The notes below the pieces were generated by a model that saw only the letters and a list, made by a program, of their open reading frames with translations, did no database searches and was not told where the DNA came from. The position numbers and the translations under genes are program-made. This document shows, piece by piece, positions 1 to 7,761 of a stretch of DNA of 64,000 nucleotides (position 1 is the first letter of the stretch; the number at the start of each line of letters is the position of its first letter). The stretch is from JBEKTW01 sp963727845 (lineage in GTDB: Bacteria; Bacteroidota; Ignavibacteria; UBA10030; SZUA-254). The DNA is taken from positions 868,001 to 932,000 of the forward strand of contig CAVSHI010000003.1 of NCBI GenBank assembly GCA_963727845.1. The letters run 5' to 3'.

Positions 1-682
1 CCAGCTCACCCTCCAGATTCTTGATCTGCCGGTGGATACTTCTCATCGGTCGGACAATGACAAAAAGAAGCGTGATGATGATAACGCCGCCCACCCCGAA
101 GAACGTACCGATGATCATGAGAATGTTCGTCGCTCGATGTTCGAGCGCGGTTGCCCGCACTTCGTCCATGGAAAGCTTGACCGTTAGGTAACCTCTGTTG
201 GGCTCCGGCAGTGTGTGGCACCGGTAGCACGTCGGATATTTGACAATCGGCATAACTATGTATTCGTAGGTGGACCCCCGTTCGGTTCTTGAAATGAATC
301 GTTCCGATGACTCTTGAACGGTATCGCCGAATTGATCCGGCGAAAGATTTTTCTCCTGCTGGAGAGTATCCGTACTGCAATACACCGTGCCGTCGCGGCG
401 GAGGATGAATACGTCGGCAAACTGGTGGGAGGCATTCAAGGCCTGGAGGAATTCTCGCAGGTGCTCGTGCTTCTCTTCGGTCATCGCAGTGGCAAGAACC
501 GCTTCACTGACGGTGGCGACATCGTGGGCTTTTTCACGTACCTGCGTTTCGAGCATCATGTAGCCGGTGTGATGGGCAACGTACACGAAGATTCCTCCCG
601 AGATCGTGAGCGCAGCGCCTACGGCGAAGAAGATCTTCTTCGCGAGAGACGAAAAGAGTCTGGTTAACATTGGCCGCATCAT
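1..682 (-). CDS. Membrane sensor with periplasmic CxxCH heme motif (partial, C-terminus off the left edge)
   Basis: I translated about 227 residues from an ATG at 682; other ATGs at 679 and 670 are possible starts. An N-terminal membrane segment (about residues 15-35) is followed by a periplasmic domain and a second membrane segment (about 185-210). A HAMP-like start (VRPMRSIHRQIKNLEGEL) then runs off the window. The periplasmic part carries CYRCH, a c-type heme attachment motif, shortly before the second membrane segment, a layout known from heme-containing sensor domains of the Tll0287/DUF3365 kind. It starts 11 bases after the CcmF stop and is probably the last visible gene of the cytochrome operon. 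A histidine kinase, diguanylate cyclase or chemoreceptor output could follow; the window does not show which. Sensing of redox state or a gas through heme is inference. Confidence 0.75.
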   Translation of the reverse strand, partial: MMRPMLTRLFSSLAKKIFFAVGAALTISGGIFVYVAHHTGYMMLETQVREKAHDVATVSEAVLATAMTEEKHEHLREFLQALNASHQFADVFILRRDGTVYCSTDTLQQEKNLSPDQFGDTVQESSERFISRTERGSTYEYIVMPIVKYPTCYRCHTLPEPNRGYLTVKLSMDEVRATALEHRATNILMIIGTFFGVGGVIIITLLFVIVRPMRSIHRQIKNLEGEL

Positions 683-692
683 TGAGAGAATA

Positions 693-2936
693 CTACGACA
701 ACGTGTCCTTCGTCAGCCTGCGCTTCATTGCAATGAAGGTTCCAGCAATGATGAGCACAACACCGGTCCACACAACCATCATAAGCGGCTTGGTGCTGAA
801 TTCAACCACCAAATCCTGAACGGCGGGAGAGCCGGCGTGCCCGTCTAAGCCGAGAAATTCGAGATCCACTTCCTTCTGTTCCACACTCATCCCTGCAAGC
901 GCCACCTGTGGCTTCGCAGGACCCTTCGCCAAACCGGATGCAATGGGCAAATCTGCAGGAACGAACTCGCGCTCTCCCCTTTCATTAATCGTCATTGTCG
1001 GAACAACTTCCCGGGTTCCACCCTGAAAGGCTATGCTCAGGACCGCCCCGACGGACATTTTCCCGGATTGATTGTGTTGACCTGTTTCAAATCGAAGGAA
1101 TTCTATTTGGTATTCGCCCAAGGTCTTTTTTTCGCCCTTCGTAATTTCCAGGGTCATGTGCGGACTTCCGACCGGTGTTGATCGCAATTCAATCGGAGAG
1201 ATGTACAAATCCTTCAACGGAAATATCTTAATGTCCGGCTCGCGAAGCATCGATTGATTATAGCTGCTGAAATACAGCGCAGGATTGGCAACATATGTAT
1301 TCCTTCCATCAGATATTTCAATCCGTACCTGCGTTTTCTGGTCGGGAGACTGAGTCGCCCCTTTGAACGTGCATTGGTAACCGAAAATAGTTTGGGGTTC
1401 ATTGAGTCGCAAAATCGTCTGTCTGATCTCGTCAAAACTACCGGATCCGATGATGCCGATGAGGAGCAGACCCGTGCCGATGTGGGTGATCGGGCCACCT
1501 AATGTCAGCCACCCCGATCGATATTTCCGGAAGGTGATCACAACATTGCTAATGAGCCCGAAGCTTGCCGACCCGACGAATGCGAGCAGGGCGACCGTCG
1601 TCACTCCCGCCACATACGCAATGACACACGCGAGAACAGCCAGCGAGAGCGGCATGGAAAGCCGTTTAACGAATCCCCATTTATTTTCTTCCGTCCAGCC
1701 AAGAAACGGGGTGACGCCGAGCAATAACGCGATGCCGATCGCGACAGGCAGATTGACCTTGTTATAAAAGGAAGTGTCCACCTGTGATGCTTTCCCGAAA
1801 AGCCCGGTGAGAATCGGCGAAGACATTCCGACAAACGTAAAGAGCGCGCCCAGAACCAGCACCCACACACCGAGTAACAACGTAATCTCCCGGTTGAGTC
1901 CTGAGAATGGAATCCTGGGAGATGCGAAGTCTCTGAACCGAGCTGTGAACCATCCCAGGCCCAGTGCGGCGCCAACGACCATCACACCGATGAGGTAGTT
2001 GCTGATGCCGAGGTCGACGAACGAATGGACGGAAAAATCAGCCAATATCCCGCTGCGCGTGAGGAATGTCGCGTAAAGCACAAGTAAAAACGAGAGAATG
2101 GCGAGGAACATATTTGTCCGCATGAGCGAGCCTTTGGCCCTCTGCACGAGGAAGCCATGAATCAACGCCAGCAGTATCAGCCACGGGACCAGTGAGGAGT
2201 TTTCCACCGGGTCCCATCCCCAGTATCCGCCCCAGCCCAGCACTTCGTACGCCCAAAACCCGCCGATGATGATTCCCGCGCCCAGCATGAGCGTCGCAAA
2301 GATCGACCAGGCAAAGCCCGATTCAAGCCAGCGTTCGGTATTACGCCGGGCAAGGGCAGAGACAACGAGCGCAAATGGGAACACCGTTGCGGCGTATCCC
2401 ATGAACAATATCGGAGGATGCACGACCATCCAGGGATTTTGCAGCAGTGGATTAAGACCCGCGCCGTCTTCCGGAATTGTTGGCGTCATTTCAAACGGAC
2501 TCTTTACAATTAACAACAGATAGAGGAAGGCACAATAACCGCTCACCACCGACATTGCAAAGCCGTCCTCGTTCTTCGAAGTCGTTATGAACACCCATCC
2601 CATCACCGAGACCATCAACGCCCAGAGAAGGAATGTCCCTTCCTGGCCTGCCCAGAATGCTGAGATGAGATAAAAAATAGGAAGCGACCGCGAGCTGTAA
2701 TGAGCAATGTAGGAATACTGAAATTGATGAGTTATCAGCAGTTCAATAAGAATTGCCGAGGCTGCCACACCGGCGAGAATTGCGATCCAATAAAGACGAT
2801 ACGAAGTGGCACCGGCCATTCCCCCGGAGGGAACATGCTTTGGGCGAGAGCTATTCCGCCCGTCGTTGTAAAAGAAATACGCGCTGCCCATTGCGGCCAG
2901 GAAAGCCACCCATATGCTTGCTTGTCCCACATTCAT
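693..2936 (-). CDS. ccmF: Cytochrome c heme lyase subunit CcmF
   Basis: A 747-residue polytopic membrane protein of the CcmF/NrfE family, which attaches heme to apocytochrome c outside the cytoplasmic membrane. The tryptophan-rich WWD heme-handling segment is visible as WGGYWGWDPVENSSLVPW around residue 240, with VVHPPILFMGYA before it and a likely second histidine region (GGPITHIGTG) near residue 480. A soluble periplasmic domain occupies roughly residues 510-700 before the final membrane segment. The length is slightly above typical CcmF. It sits between an 11-heme cytochrome and a heme-motif sensor, which fits a maturation factor serving the neighbouring multiheme proteins. No other ccm genes are in the window, so the rest of System I must lie elsewhere. 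NrfE-type specialisation cannot be excluded. Confidence 0.93.
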   Translation of the reverse strand: MNVGQASIWVAFLAAMGSAYFFYNDGRNSSRPKHVPSGGMAGATSYRLYWIAILAGVAASAILIELLITHQFQYSYIAHYSSRSLPIFYLISAFWAGQEGTFLLWALMVSVMGWVFITTSKNEDGFAMSVVSGYCAFLYLLLIVKSPFEMTPTIPEDGAGLNPLLQNPWMVVHPPILFMGYAATVFPFALVVSALARRNTERWLESGFAWSIFATLMLGAGIIIGGFWAYEVLGWGGYWGWDPVENSSLVPWLILLALIHGFLVQRAKGSLMRTNMFLAILSFLLVLYATFLTRSGILADFSVHSFVDLGISNYLIGVMVVGAALGLGWFTARFRDFASPRIPFSGLNREITLLLGVWVLVLGALFTFVGMSSPILTGLFGKASQVDTSFYNKVNLPVAIGIALLLGVTPFLGWTEENKWGFVKRLSMPLSLAVLACVIAYVAGVTTVALLAFVGSASFGLISNVVITFRKYRSGWLTLGGPITHIGTGLLLIGIIGSGSFDEIRQTILRLNEPQTIFGYQCTFKGATQSPDQKTQVRIEISDGRNTYVANPALYFSSYNQSMLREPDIKIFPLKDLYISPIELRSTPVGSPHMTLEITKGEKKTLGEYQIEFLRFETGQHNQSGKMSVGAVLSIAFQGGTREVVPTMTINERGEREFVPADLPIASGLAKGPAKPQVALAGMSVEQKEVDLEFLGLDGHAGSPAVQDLVVEFSTKPLMMVVWTGVVLIIAGTFIAMKRRLTKDTLS

Positions 2937-2948
2937 ATACCTATTCTT

Positions 2949-4436
2949 TCACGACAGTGATTTCTTCGTGCGTTGCTTAGCTTCAATTCTCTTGATGGTG
3001 AGGTATAATGATACGCCGACGATTGTAATGATCAGTGTCGCAACGCCAAGGCCCCATCTCCGGAAATAATACTCATCGATCGCATGCTGTCCTTCACTAC
3101 CGACCAACGATGCCACCGTCAATCCCTTTGAAATGACGTCACGGAACTTACTCTCATCAAATGAATGCACCATCGTTCGTGACTGCAGCCGCGCCTGGTG
3201 CGCATCGCGGAGCTTGAACTTGGATTCGGAAACTTCCATCCCCTTTTGTTCGGCCTCGTCAAGAAGTGTCGCGGCGCGGTTCTCCGATGATTCAAGGCTG
3301 TCGGTCAACGATCGCATCGTTCGTGCGACAACAAATCCCTTTCCAGTCTCATTCTCATGGTGGCACCGGCTGCACACCGCATCGGGCGTGACACCGAGAA
3401 GTTTACTCGTCGCTGCAACGATTTCATGATTGCTGTGACACGTTTCGCATTCGGGAAGATGCTTCTCATCAAACGCTTTCTTATGCGGGCTCGATGAGAA
3501 GAGGTCTGCATTGAGCGCATGACAGGTCCCGCAGACTTTCGACACCGATTCCACGCCCGGCGGCGTAGCCCCATGATTGCCGTGGCACGAATTGCACGCC
3601 GGAGCGCCGACGTCGTGTTTCTGAAGCAACGCGATGCCGTGCACGCTTCTTGAGAATTTTTCAAACTGGTCCGTCGGTATTTTGTACTCCTGCATGTACT
3701 CTGCATTGCTATGGCAGGCGGCGCAGGTGGAGGGAAGGTTGACCGCATAAACGCGTGACTTCGCGTCTTTCGCCGACCGAATGTCGTGGCTGCCGTGGCA
3801 GCTTGCACACTCCGCGGGTTTGGGATCGCCTCCGGCGTTTCGAACGCCATGCACACTCGTCCGGTATTTCTCAAGCTGGTCGATCGGCAACGATGGATTA
3901 TACGATCGCATAAATGCGGCATCTGCGTGACATTTCGTGCAGGTTTTTACGACGTTGAGCGGATACACCGGCGATTCAGGGTTATTCACCGAAACGATGC
4001 CGTGCGGGTTATGGCAGGTGATACATTGTGCAATATGCTCTTTGCCGGAGATGTCAAGTTTCCCGTGAACACTCTCCTGCAGCGTTTCCCACTGGTTTGT
4101 CGGAAGCGACGAGCCCAACTCTTTCATCTTTTCGGCACTCGAATGGCAATTCGCGCAGGCTTTGGAGATATCATCCCCCTTCGGCACGCCGATGAACCCG
4201 GCGCTTTTGTCCATCGCCTGTTCCATCTCTTCCGCTTTGGCATTTCCCCCGTGACATCCGGCACAGGAGATTCCTTTCGCTGCATGTACATCGTGTTTGA
4301 ACAACTCCGACGGTTTGTCGCCGAGGGCTTCGTGACACGTGATACACTGGTCCGCCGCAACTGCGGGACTATTCCCGAGAAGTGCCGTGATGATAATTGC
4401 TATCGCGTATAAAATTCTCCGGCTCATAAGATCCAC
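2949..4436 (-). CDS. Membrane-anchored 11-heme cytochrome c
   Basis: A 495-residue protein with an N-terminal signal peptide (ending near SPAVAADQC), eleven CxxCH motifs between about residues 33 and 365, and one C-terminal membrane helix (LGVATLIITIVGVSLYL) followed by a basic tail. Most hemes come in pairs of the CxxCHGxHD and CxxCHxNA kind, typical of cytochrome c3-like and doubled-CXXCH multiheme proteins. It should sit outside the cytoplasmic membrane, tethered by its C-terminal helix. Its start overlaps the end of the cytochrome b gene by 13 bases, so the two are probably translationally coupled. It may take the place of cytochrome c1 as electron acceptor of the Rieske/cytochrome b pair; that is inference from gene order. 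An alternative role is a reductase subunit, but no catalytic heme motif such as CxxCK was seen. Confidence 0.9.
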   Translation of the reverse strand: MDLMSRRILYAIAIIITALLGNSPAVAADQCITCHEALGDKPSELFKHDVHAAKGISCAGCHGGNAKAEEMEQAMDKSAGFIGVPKGDDISKACANCHSSAEKMKELGSSLPTNQWETLQESVHGKLDISGKEHIAQCITCHNPHGIVSVNNPESPVYPLNVVKTCTKCHADAAFMRSYNPSLPIDQLEKYRTSVHGVRNAGGDPKPAECASCHGSHDIRSAKDAKSRVYAVNLPSTCAACHSNAEYMQEYKIPTDQFEKFSRSVHGIALLQKHDVGAPACNSCHGNHGATPPGVESVSKVCGTCHALNADLFSSSPHKKAFDEKHLPECETCHSNHEIVAATSKLLGVTPDAVCSRCHHENETGKGFVVARTMRSLTDSLESSENRAATLLDEAEQKGMEVSESKFKLRDAHQARLQSRTMVHSFDESKFRDVISKGLTVASLVGSEGQHAIDEYYFRRWGLGVATLIITIVGVSLYLTIKRIEAKQRTKKSLS

Positions 4437-5503
4437 CCTAGCACTGTGAAAATCATAATGTACAGAACGATGAACAACCCGATGTAATTGATAAAGCGAT
4501 TTCGTTCACCCCGAGAGCTTTTCGTATCCCAGAAGGGGACCAGAAGCCACAGGAGTCCCGCCAGACCGAAGAGTCCGATGCCGAGCACTTCGCCGTCCAG
4601 GAACAACAATTTTGCCGGAACAAACTTCAGTGTCTGAAACATGAACAGGAAATACCACTCTGGCCGGATGCCTGCCGGCGCCGACGCGAATGGGTCCGCT
4701 TTTCTTCCCAGTTCCCATGGGAAAAAGACTGCAAGTATCGCGAGCAGATTCAGGACGATAAGCCAGAATAGCAGGTCCCTCAACAGAAAATTCGGGAAGA
4801 ACGGCATTGTCTTTCGTTGGGGATCCGCTCCCTCCCCAGTCTCAATCGGCTCGCTCATACCCTGGCGCTGCACAAGAAGAAGATGGATTCCGAGAAGCAC
4901 GGTAAATAATCCGGGCAAGACCGCCACATGAAAACCAAAGAAGCGGGAGAGGGTCGCACCCGTGACTTCTTCTCCGCCCCGGAGGAATATCATCATCGGT
5001 TTGCCGACGACGGGAATGATACCGGCGATATCCGTGCCGACCTTCGTCGCGAAGAATGCGAGTTCATTCCAGGGAAGAAGGTACCCGCTGAAACCGAAAC
5101 CCAACGCGAGAAAGAACATCAGCATGCCCGTCAGCCACGTCACCTCTCGTGGTTTGCGGTATGCCTTCCCGAAATACACGCTGAACATATGAATCATCGC
5201 CGCCAGAATGAACAGGTTGGCGGTCCAGCTATGAATGGAACGTATGAGCCAGCCGAATTCGACTTTCGACATGATGAACTGGATGCTTTCAAATGCGAAC
5301 TCTTCGCCGCTCTTATAGTAGAGCAGCAGGAGGATCCCCGTGACAACCTGGATGATGAACAGAAAGAGTGAGACACCGCCGAAGTAGTACCAGATCGAAT
5401 GGCTGTGGAGGGGCACGTACTTCTTGCCCATAAAATTGACCACGTCTTCGAGTTGCACCCGTTCGTCGATCCACGAGTAAATCTTTTTCAATCGTAGCTT
5501 CAT
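4424..5503 (-). CDS. Cytochrome b subunit of a bc/b6-type complex
   Basis: A 359-residue membrane protein joining the b6-like N-terminal four-helix part and the subunit-IV-like C-terminal part. Heme-ligand histidines are visible in SIHSWTANLFILAAMIH (spacing H-x13-H) and in FHVAVLPGLFTVLLGIH (H-x14-H, the spacing of the b6 type). The quinol-oxidation-site motif PEWY is present in RPEWYFLFMFQTLKF. The protein should oxidise menaquinol and pass one electron to the Rieske protein and the other through hemes b. It overlaps the upstream Rieske gene by 4 bases and the downstream 11-heme gene by 13 bases, so the three form a coupled unit. No cytochrome c1 gene is present in the cluster. Confidence 0.93.
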   Translation of the reverse strand: MKLRLKKIYSWIDERVQLEDVVNFMGKKYVPLHSHSIWYYFGGVSLFLFIIQVVTGILLLLYYKSGEEFAFESIQFIMSKVEFGWLIRSIHSWTANLFILAAMIHMFSVYFGKAYRKPREVTWLTGMLMFFLALGFGFSGYLLPWNELAFFATKVGTDIAGIIPVVGKPMMIFLRGGEEVTGATLSRFFGFHVAVLPGLFTVLLGIHLLLVQRQGMSEPIETGEGADPQRKTMPFFPNFLLRDLLFWLIVLNLLAILAVFFPWELGRKADPFASAPAGIRPEWYFLFMFQTLKFVPAKLLFLDGEVLGIGLFGLAGLLWLLVPFWDTKSSRGERNRFINYIGLFIVLYIMIFTVLGWIL

Positions 5504-5955
5504 GATTTCTTCGAGATGGAGACCTCCTCTCCCTGAACAATGACCCTGTATTCGTCCAGAGGACGCGGCGGCGGACCGGATACGTTGCGGCCGTTGAGGT
5601 CATACTTGCCGTTATGACACGCGCACCAGATCAGTCCGTAATCCTTGCGGTACTGTACTGTGCAATCGAGGTGCGTGCAGGTCGCCGAGAATGCCCTCAG
5701 GTTCCCGTCTGCCGAACGGATGAGAATCACCGGTTTCGTTCCAAATTTGACGATTTTTCCGCTATCCTTTTCAATCTCGCTCAACTTCCCCGCCTTCACG
5801 CTGCTCACCTCAACCTCGCTTTGCTTCGGCGGCTTAAGATATGCAAAAATCGGATACAGGATGGATGCCGCCCAGGCGAGCAATCCTCCGGTGAGAACGT
5901 ACCTGAGAAAATCCCGCTTGCTTTGTTGCGTCGGGTTTAGAATCTGTTCATTCAT
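5500..5955 (-). CDS. Rieske [2Fe-2S] iron-sulfur protein
   Basis: A 151-residue protein with an N-terminal membrane anchor (YVLTGGLLAWAASILYPIF) after a short basic region, then a Rieske domain. The cluster ligands are in CTHLDC and CACHNGKYD. In high-potential Rieske proteins the second box reads CPCHGS with a serine hydrogen-bonded to the cluster; here the residues after the His are Asn-Gly. Known structure-function work links loss of that serine to lower potential, so a menaquinol-type complex is likely (inference). The gene sits between a NapC-like cytochrome gene and the cytochrome b gene, with a 4-base overlap to the latter. Confidence 0.93.
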   Translation of the reverse strand: MNEQILNPTQQSKRDFLRYVLTGGLLAWAASILYPIFAYLKPPKQSEVEVSSVKAGKLSEIEKDSGKIVKFGTKPVILIRSADGNLRAFSATCTHLDCTVQYRKDYGLIWCACHNGKYDLNGRNVSGPPPRPLDEYRVIVQGEEVSISKKS

Positions 5956-5967
5956 TCCTTCGTTCTA

Positions 5968-7464
5968 TTATTGGTTGTTAAAGTGGCAATCACTGCAGTT
6001 CATTTCCTTCCATGCATCCCCGATATCGACGGGATGCTTGTACGTGATTCCTCCGAGGGACAAACGGAGCGTATCATTCTCAAATTGCTGGGCGAGAATC
6101 GTATGACATGTGTTGCATTCCCGCGACAGTACTTTTCCGTCTTCACTCACATGCTTGCCGTCGTGACACCGGAAACAACCCTGGTAGTAGAGATGGCCGA
6201 GATTGTCCGGAAATTTACGCCAGCTCACCATCATCTCCGGGAAATAGTTCCGGCTGTAAATTTTTTGCACCTCGGTGATCGTTCGATCGATTTCGTTCTT
6301 TTTTGAAGATGCGACGTCCGGGTAGTTGTTTCTGTAGTACTCTTCGATCGACATCCTGATGCTGTCCAGTCCGGTCTGCTTTGTGCTGTACGGATACTCC
6401 AGCGCTTTGACGGCAACACTCTTGGCCCCGGGCAGCTTAGGATCGATCCAGCCCAATGCCATGACGTGATCGACCGACCGCGCTGGTGGGTTATAAATGT
6501 GCGTAGGCCTGTTGTGGCAGTCGATGCAGTCCATCCGGCGATGAGGGGCTTTCGCCAGCGAGTCGTCGGAGACCGTCATCTCGGTGCTGCGGTAGATAGA
6601 TACCGATCCATCGGGTCGTTTTGACCGCACCCACGGGATGACCTGACGCTGCGCATCGAGCGGAATGTACGTGACCGCATTATTGATGTTCATGTGCCAG
6701 TGGATGCCCGATGTCGGGCCCGCTTCCACATTTCCGCCTCCGATTTTCATCAGGAGATTCAGCGTCCATTTCGTATTGTGCTCATCCGAAAGGAAGTAGG
6801 TGTTGACATGCAGCTTCTCGCTGAAAAACTGCTTTGGCCAGTGGCATTGCTCGCAGGTCTCCTGAGCCGGGCGCAAATTCTCGATCGGGGTCGGAATTGG
6901 CCTCGGGTACTTGTCGAAGGTCGCCGCGTAGACCTGGTACGTTCCGGAAAGTTTGGACCGGATAAACCATCCCGCACCGGGGCCGATGTGGCACTTCACG
7001 CAGCCCACGCGGGCGTGTGGAGAAAACTGGTAGGCCGTGTATTCGGGCTCCATCACTTTGTGACACGTCTCCCCGCAGAACTGGTCGGAATCTGTGTGCT
7101 CATACGCCTGAAAACTGCTGAAGGCTGAAAATGCCAGGAGGATGAGCGCCCCTACGGAAAAAAACAAGAATGCAGTTCGATGCCGGGGATTGCTGAAGTC
7201 GATCTGCGGCATGTGGAAACCGTGAGGCTTTCCCAGGCGTTCCCTGCGATGTTCTCGCAAAATCCCGATGACGACAAGAATGACTCCGATAATGAGAAAC
7301 ATGGGGAGAATAACAAACGCGATGATCCCCATGTACGGCTTGGGTTGCGTTGCCACCGCTTCTAGCAGCATCAGGAAGACGATGAGCCCGAAACTGACTG
7401 CCGCGATGGCGGACCCAATCAGCGTGACCAGATTATAGAAAGAACTCGGGAAAATACGTTTCAT
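5968..7464 (-). CDS. NapC/NirT-like membrane-anchored multiheme cytochrome c
   Basis: A 498-residue protein with two or three N-terminal hydrophobic segments (FYNLVTLIGSAIAAVSFGLI, then a second near residue 45, and a third near residue 105) followed by a heme-rich periplasmic part. Six CxxCH motifs are visible (CVKCH, CEQCH, CIDCH, CFRCH, CNTCH, CSDCH). Ahead of them is CGETCHKVM, which has three residues between the cysteines (CX3CH). The following stretch (EPEYTAYQFSPHARVGCVKCH) is the signature of NapC/NrfH quinol-oxidising proteins. It is the first gene of the Rieske/cytochrome b unit and is separated from Rieske by only 12 bases. It may be a quinol-side entry module or an added cytochrome subunit of the complex. 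Heme attachment at the CX3CH site is plausible but not proven. Confidence 0.88.
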   Translation of the reverse strand: MKRIFPSSFYNLVTLIGSAIAAVSFGLIVFLMLLEAVATQPKPYMGIIAFVILPMFLIIGVILVVIGILREHRRERLGKPHGFHMPQIDFSNPRHRTAFLFFSVGALILLAFSAFSSFQAYEHTDSDQFCGETCHKVMEPEYTAYQFSPHARVGCVKCHIGPGAGWFIRSKLSGTYQVYAATFDKYPRPIPTPIENLRPAQETCEQCHWPKQFFSEKLHVNTYFLSDEHNTKWTLNLLMKIGGGNVEAGPTSGIHWHMNINNAVTYIPLDAQRQVIPWVRSKRPDGSVSIYRSTEMTVSDDSLAKAPHRRMDCIDCHNRPTHIYNPPARSVDHVMALGWIDPKLPGAKSVAVKALEYPYSTKQTGLDSIRMSIEEYYRNNYPDVASSKKNEIDRTITEVQKIYSRNYFPEMMVSWRKFPDNLGHLYYQGCFRCHDGKHVSEDGKVLSRECNTCHTILAQQFENDTLRLSLGGITYKHPVDIGDAWKEMNCSDCHFNNQ

Positions 7465-7530
7465 CGATTTTCTACACTGTAGTTCTGCGTACGCTAACGA
7501 CCATCCTCCCTGCGAGCAGCATCAGCGTCA

Positions 7531-7737
7531 TCAATAGGAGATGTTGATTACCTCGATCAATTCCGCATCGGGGTCATGCTCTTTCAGGAATTTCACGAAG
7601 TCGGTGTTAAAGTATTCCTGATGAACGACCTCGTATTCTTTCAGCAGTTTTCTGATGCGTTGCTGTTCGAGCGAGCTCTTGATGAAATTCAGCTGCTCTT
7701 TGTCGTCATAAATGCGGTAGTAGTACATGTTTTTCAT
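7531..7737 (-). CDS. Small protein of unknown function
   Basis: A 68-residue acidic/charged protein with no signal peptide or membrane segment. It reads as two short helices rich in Glu, Lys and Gln (LEQQRIRKLLKEYEVVHQEY) and a terminal strand (DAELIEVINISY). I do not recognise a family. It lies between the acyl-CoA dehydrogenase gene (24-base gap) and the NapC-like cytochrome gene (66-base gap), and its placement within an unbroken run of same-strand genes supports it being real. A small accessory or regulatory subunit is possible; no function is assigned. Confidence 0.65.
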   Translation of the reverse strand: MKNMYYYRIYDDKEQLNFIKSSLEQQRIRKLLKEYEVVHQEYFNTDFVKFLKEHDPDAELIEVINISY

Positions 7738-7761
7738 CCTTAAAGTTGTTAAATAGCGAGT

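Noticed and set aside
7465..7530. 19-codon frame between the small unknown gene and the NapC-like gene
   Set aside because: Too short, no recognisable pattern, and likely just spacer.
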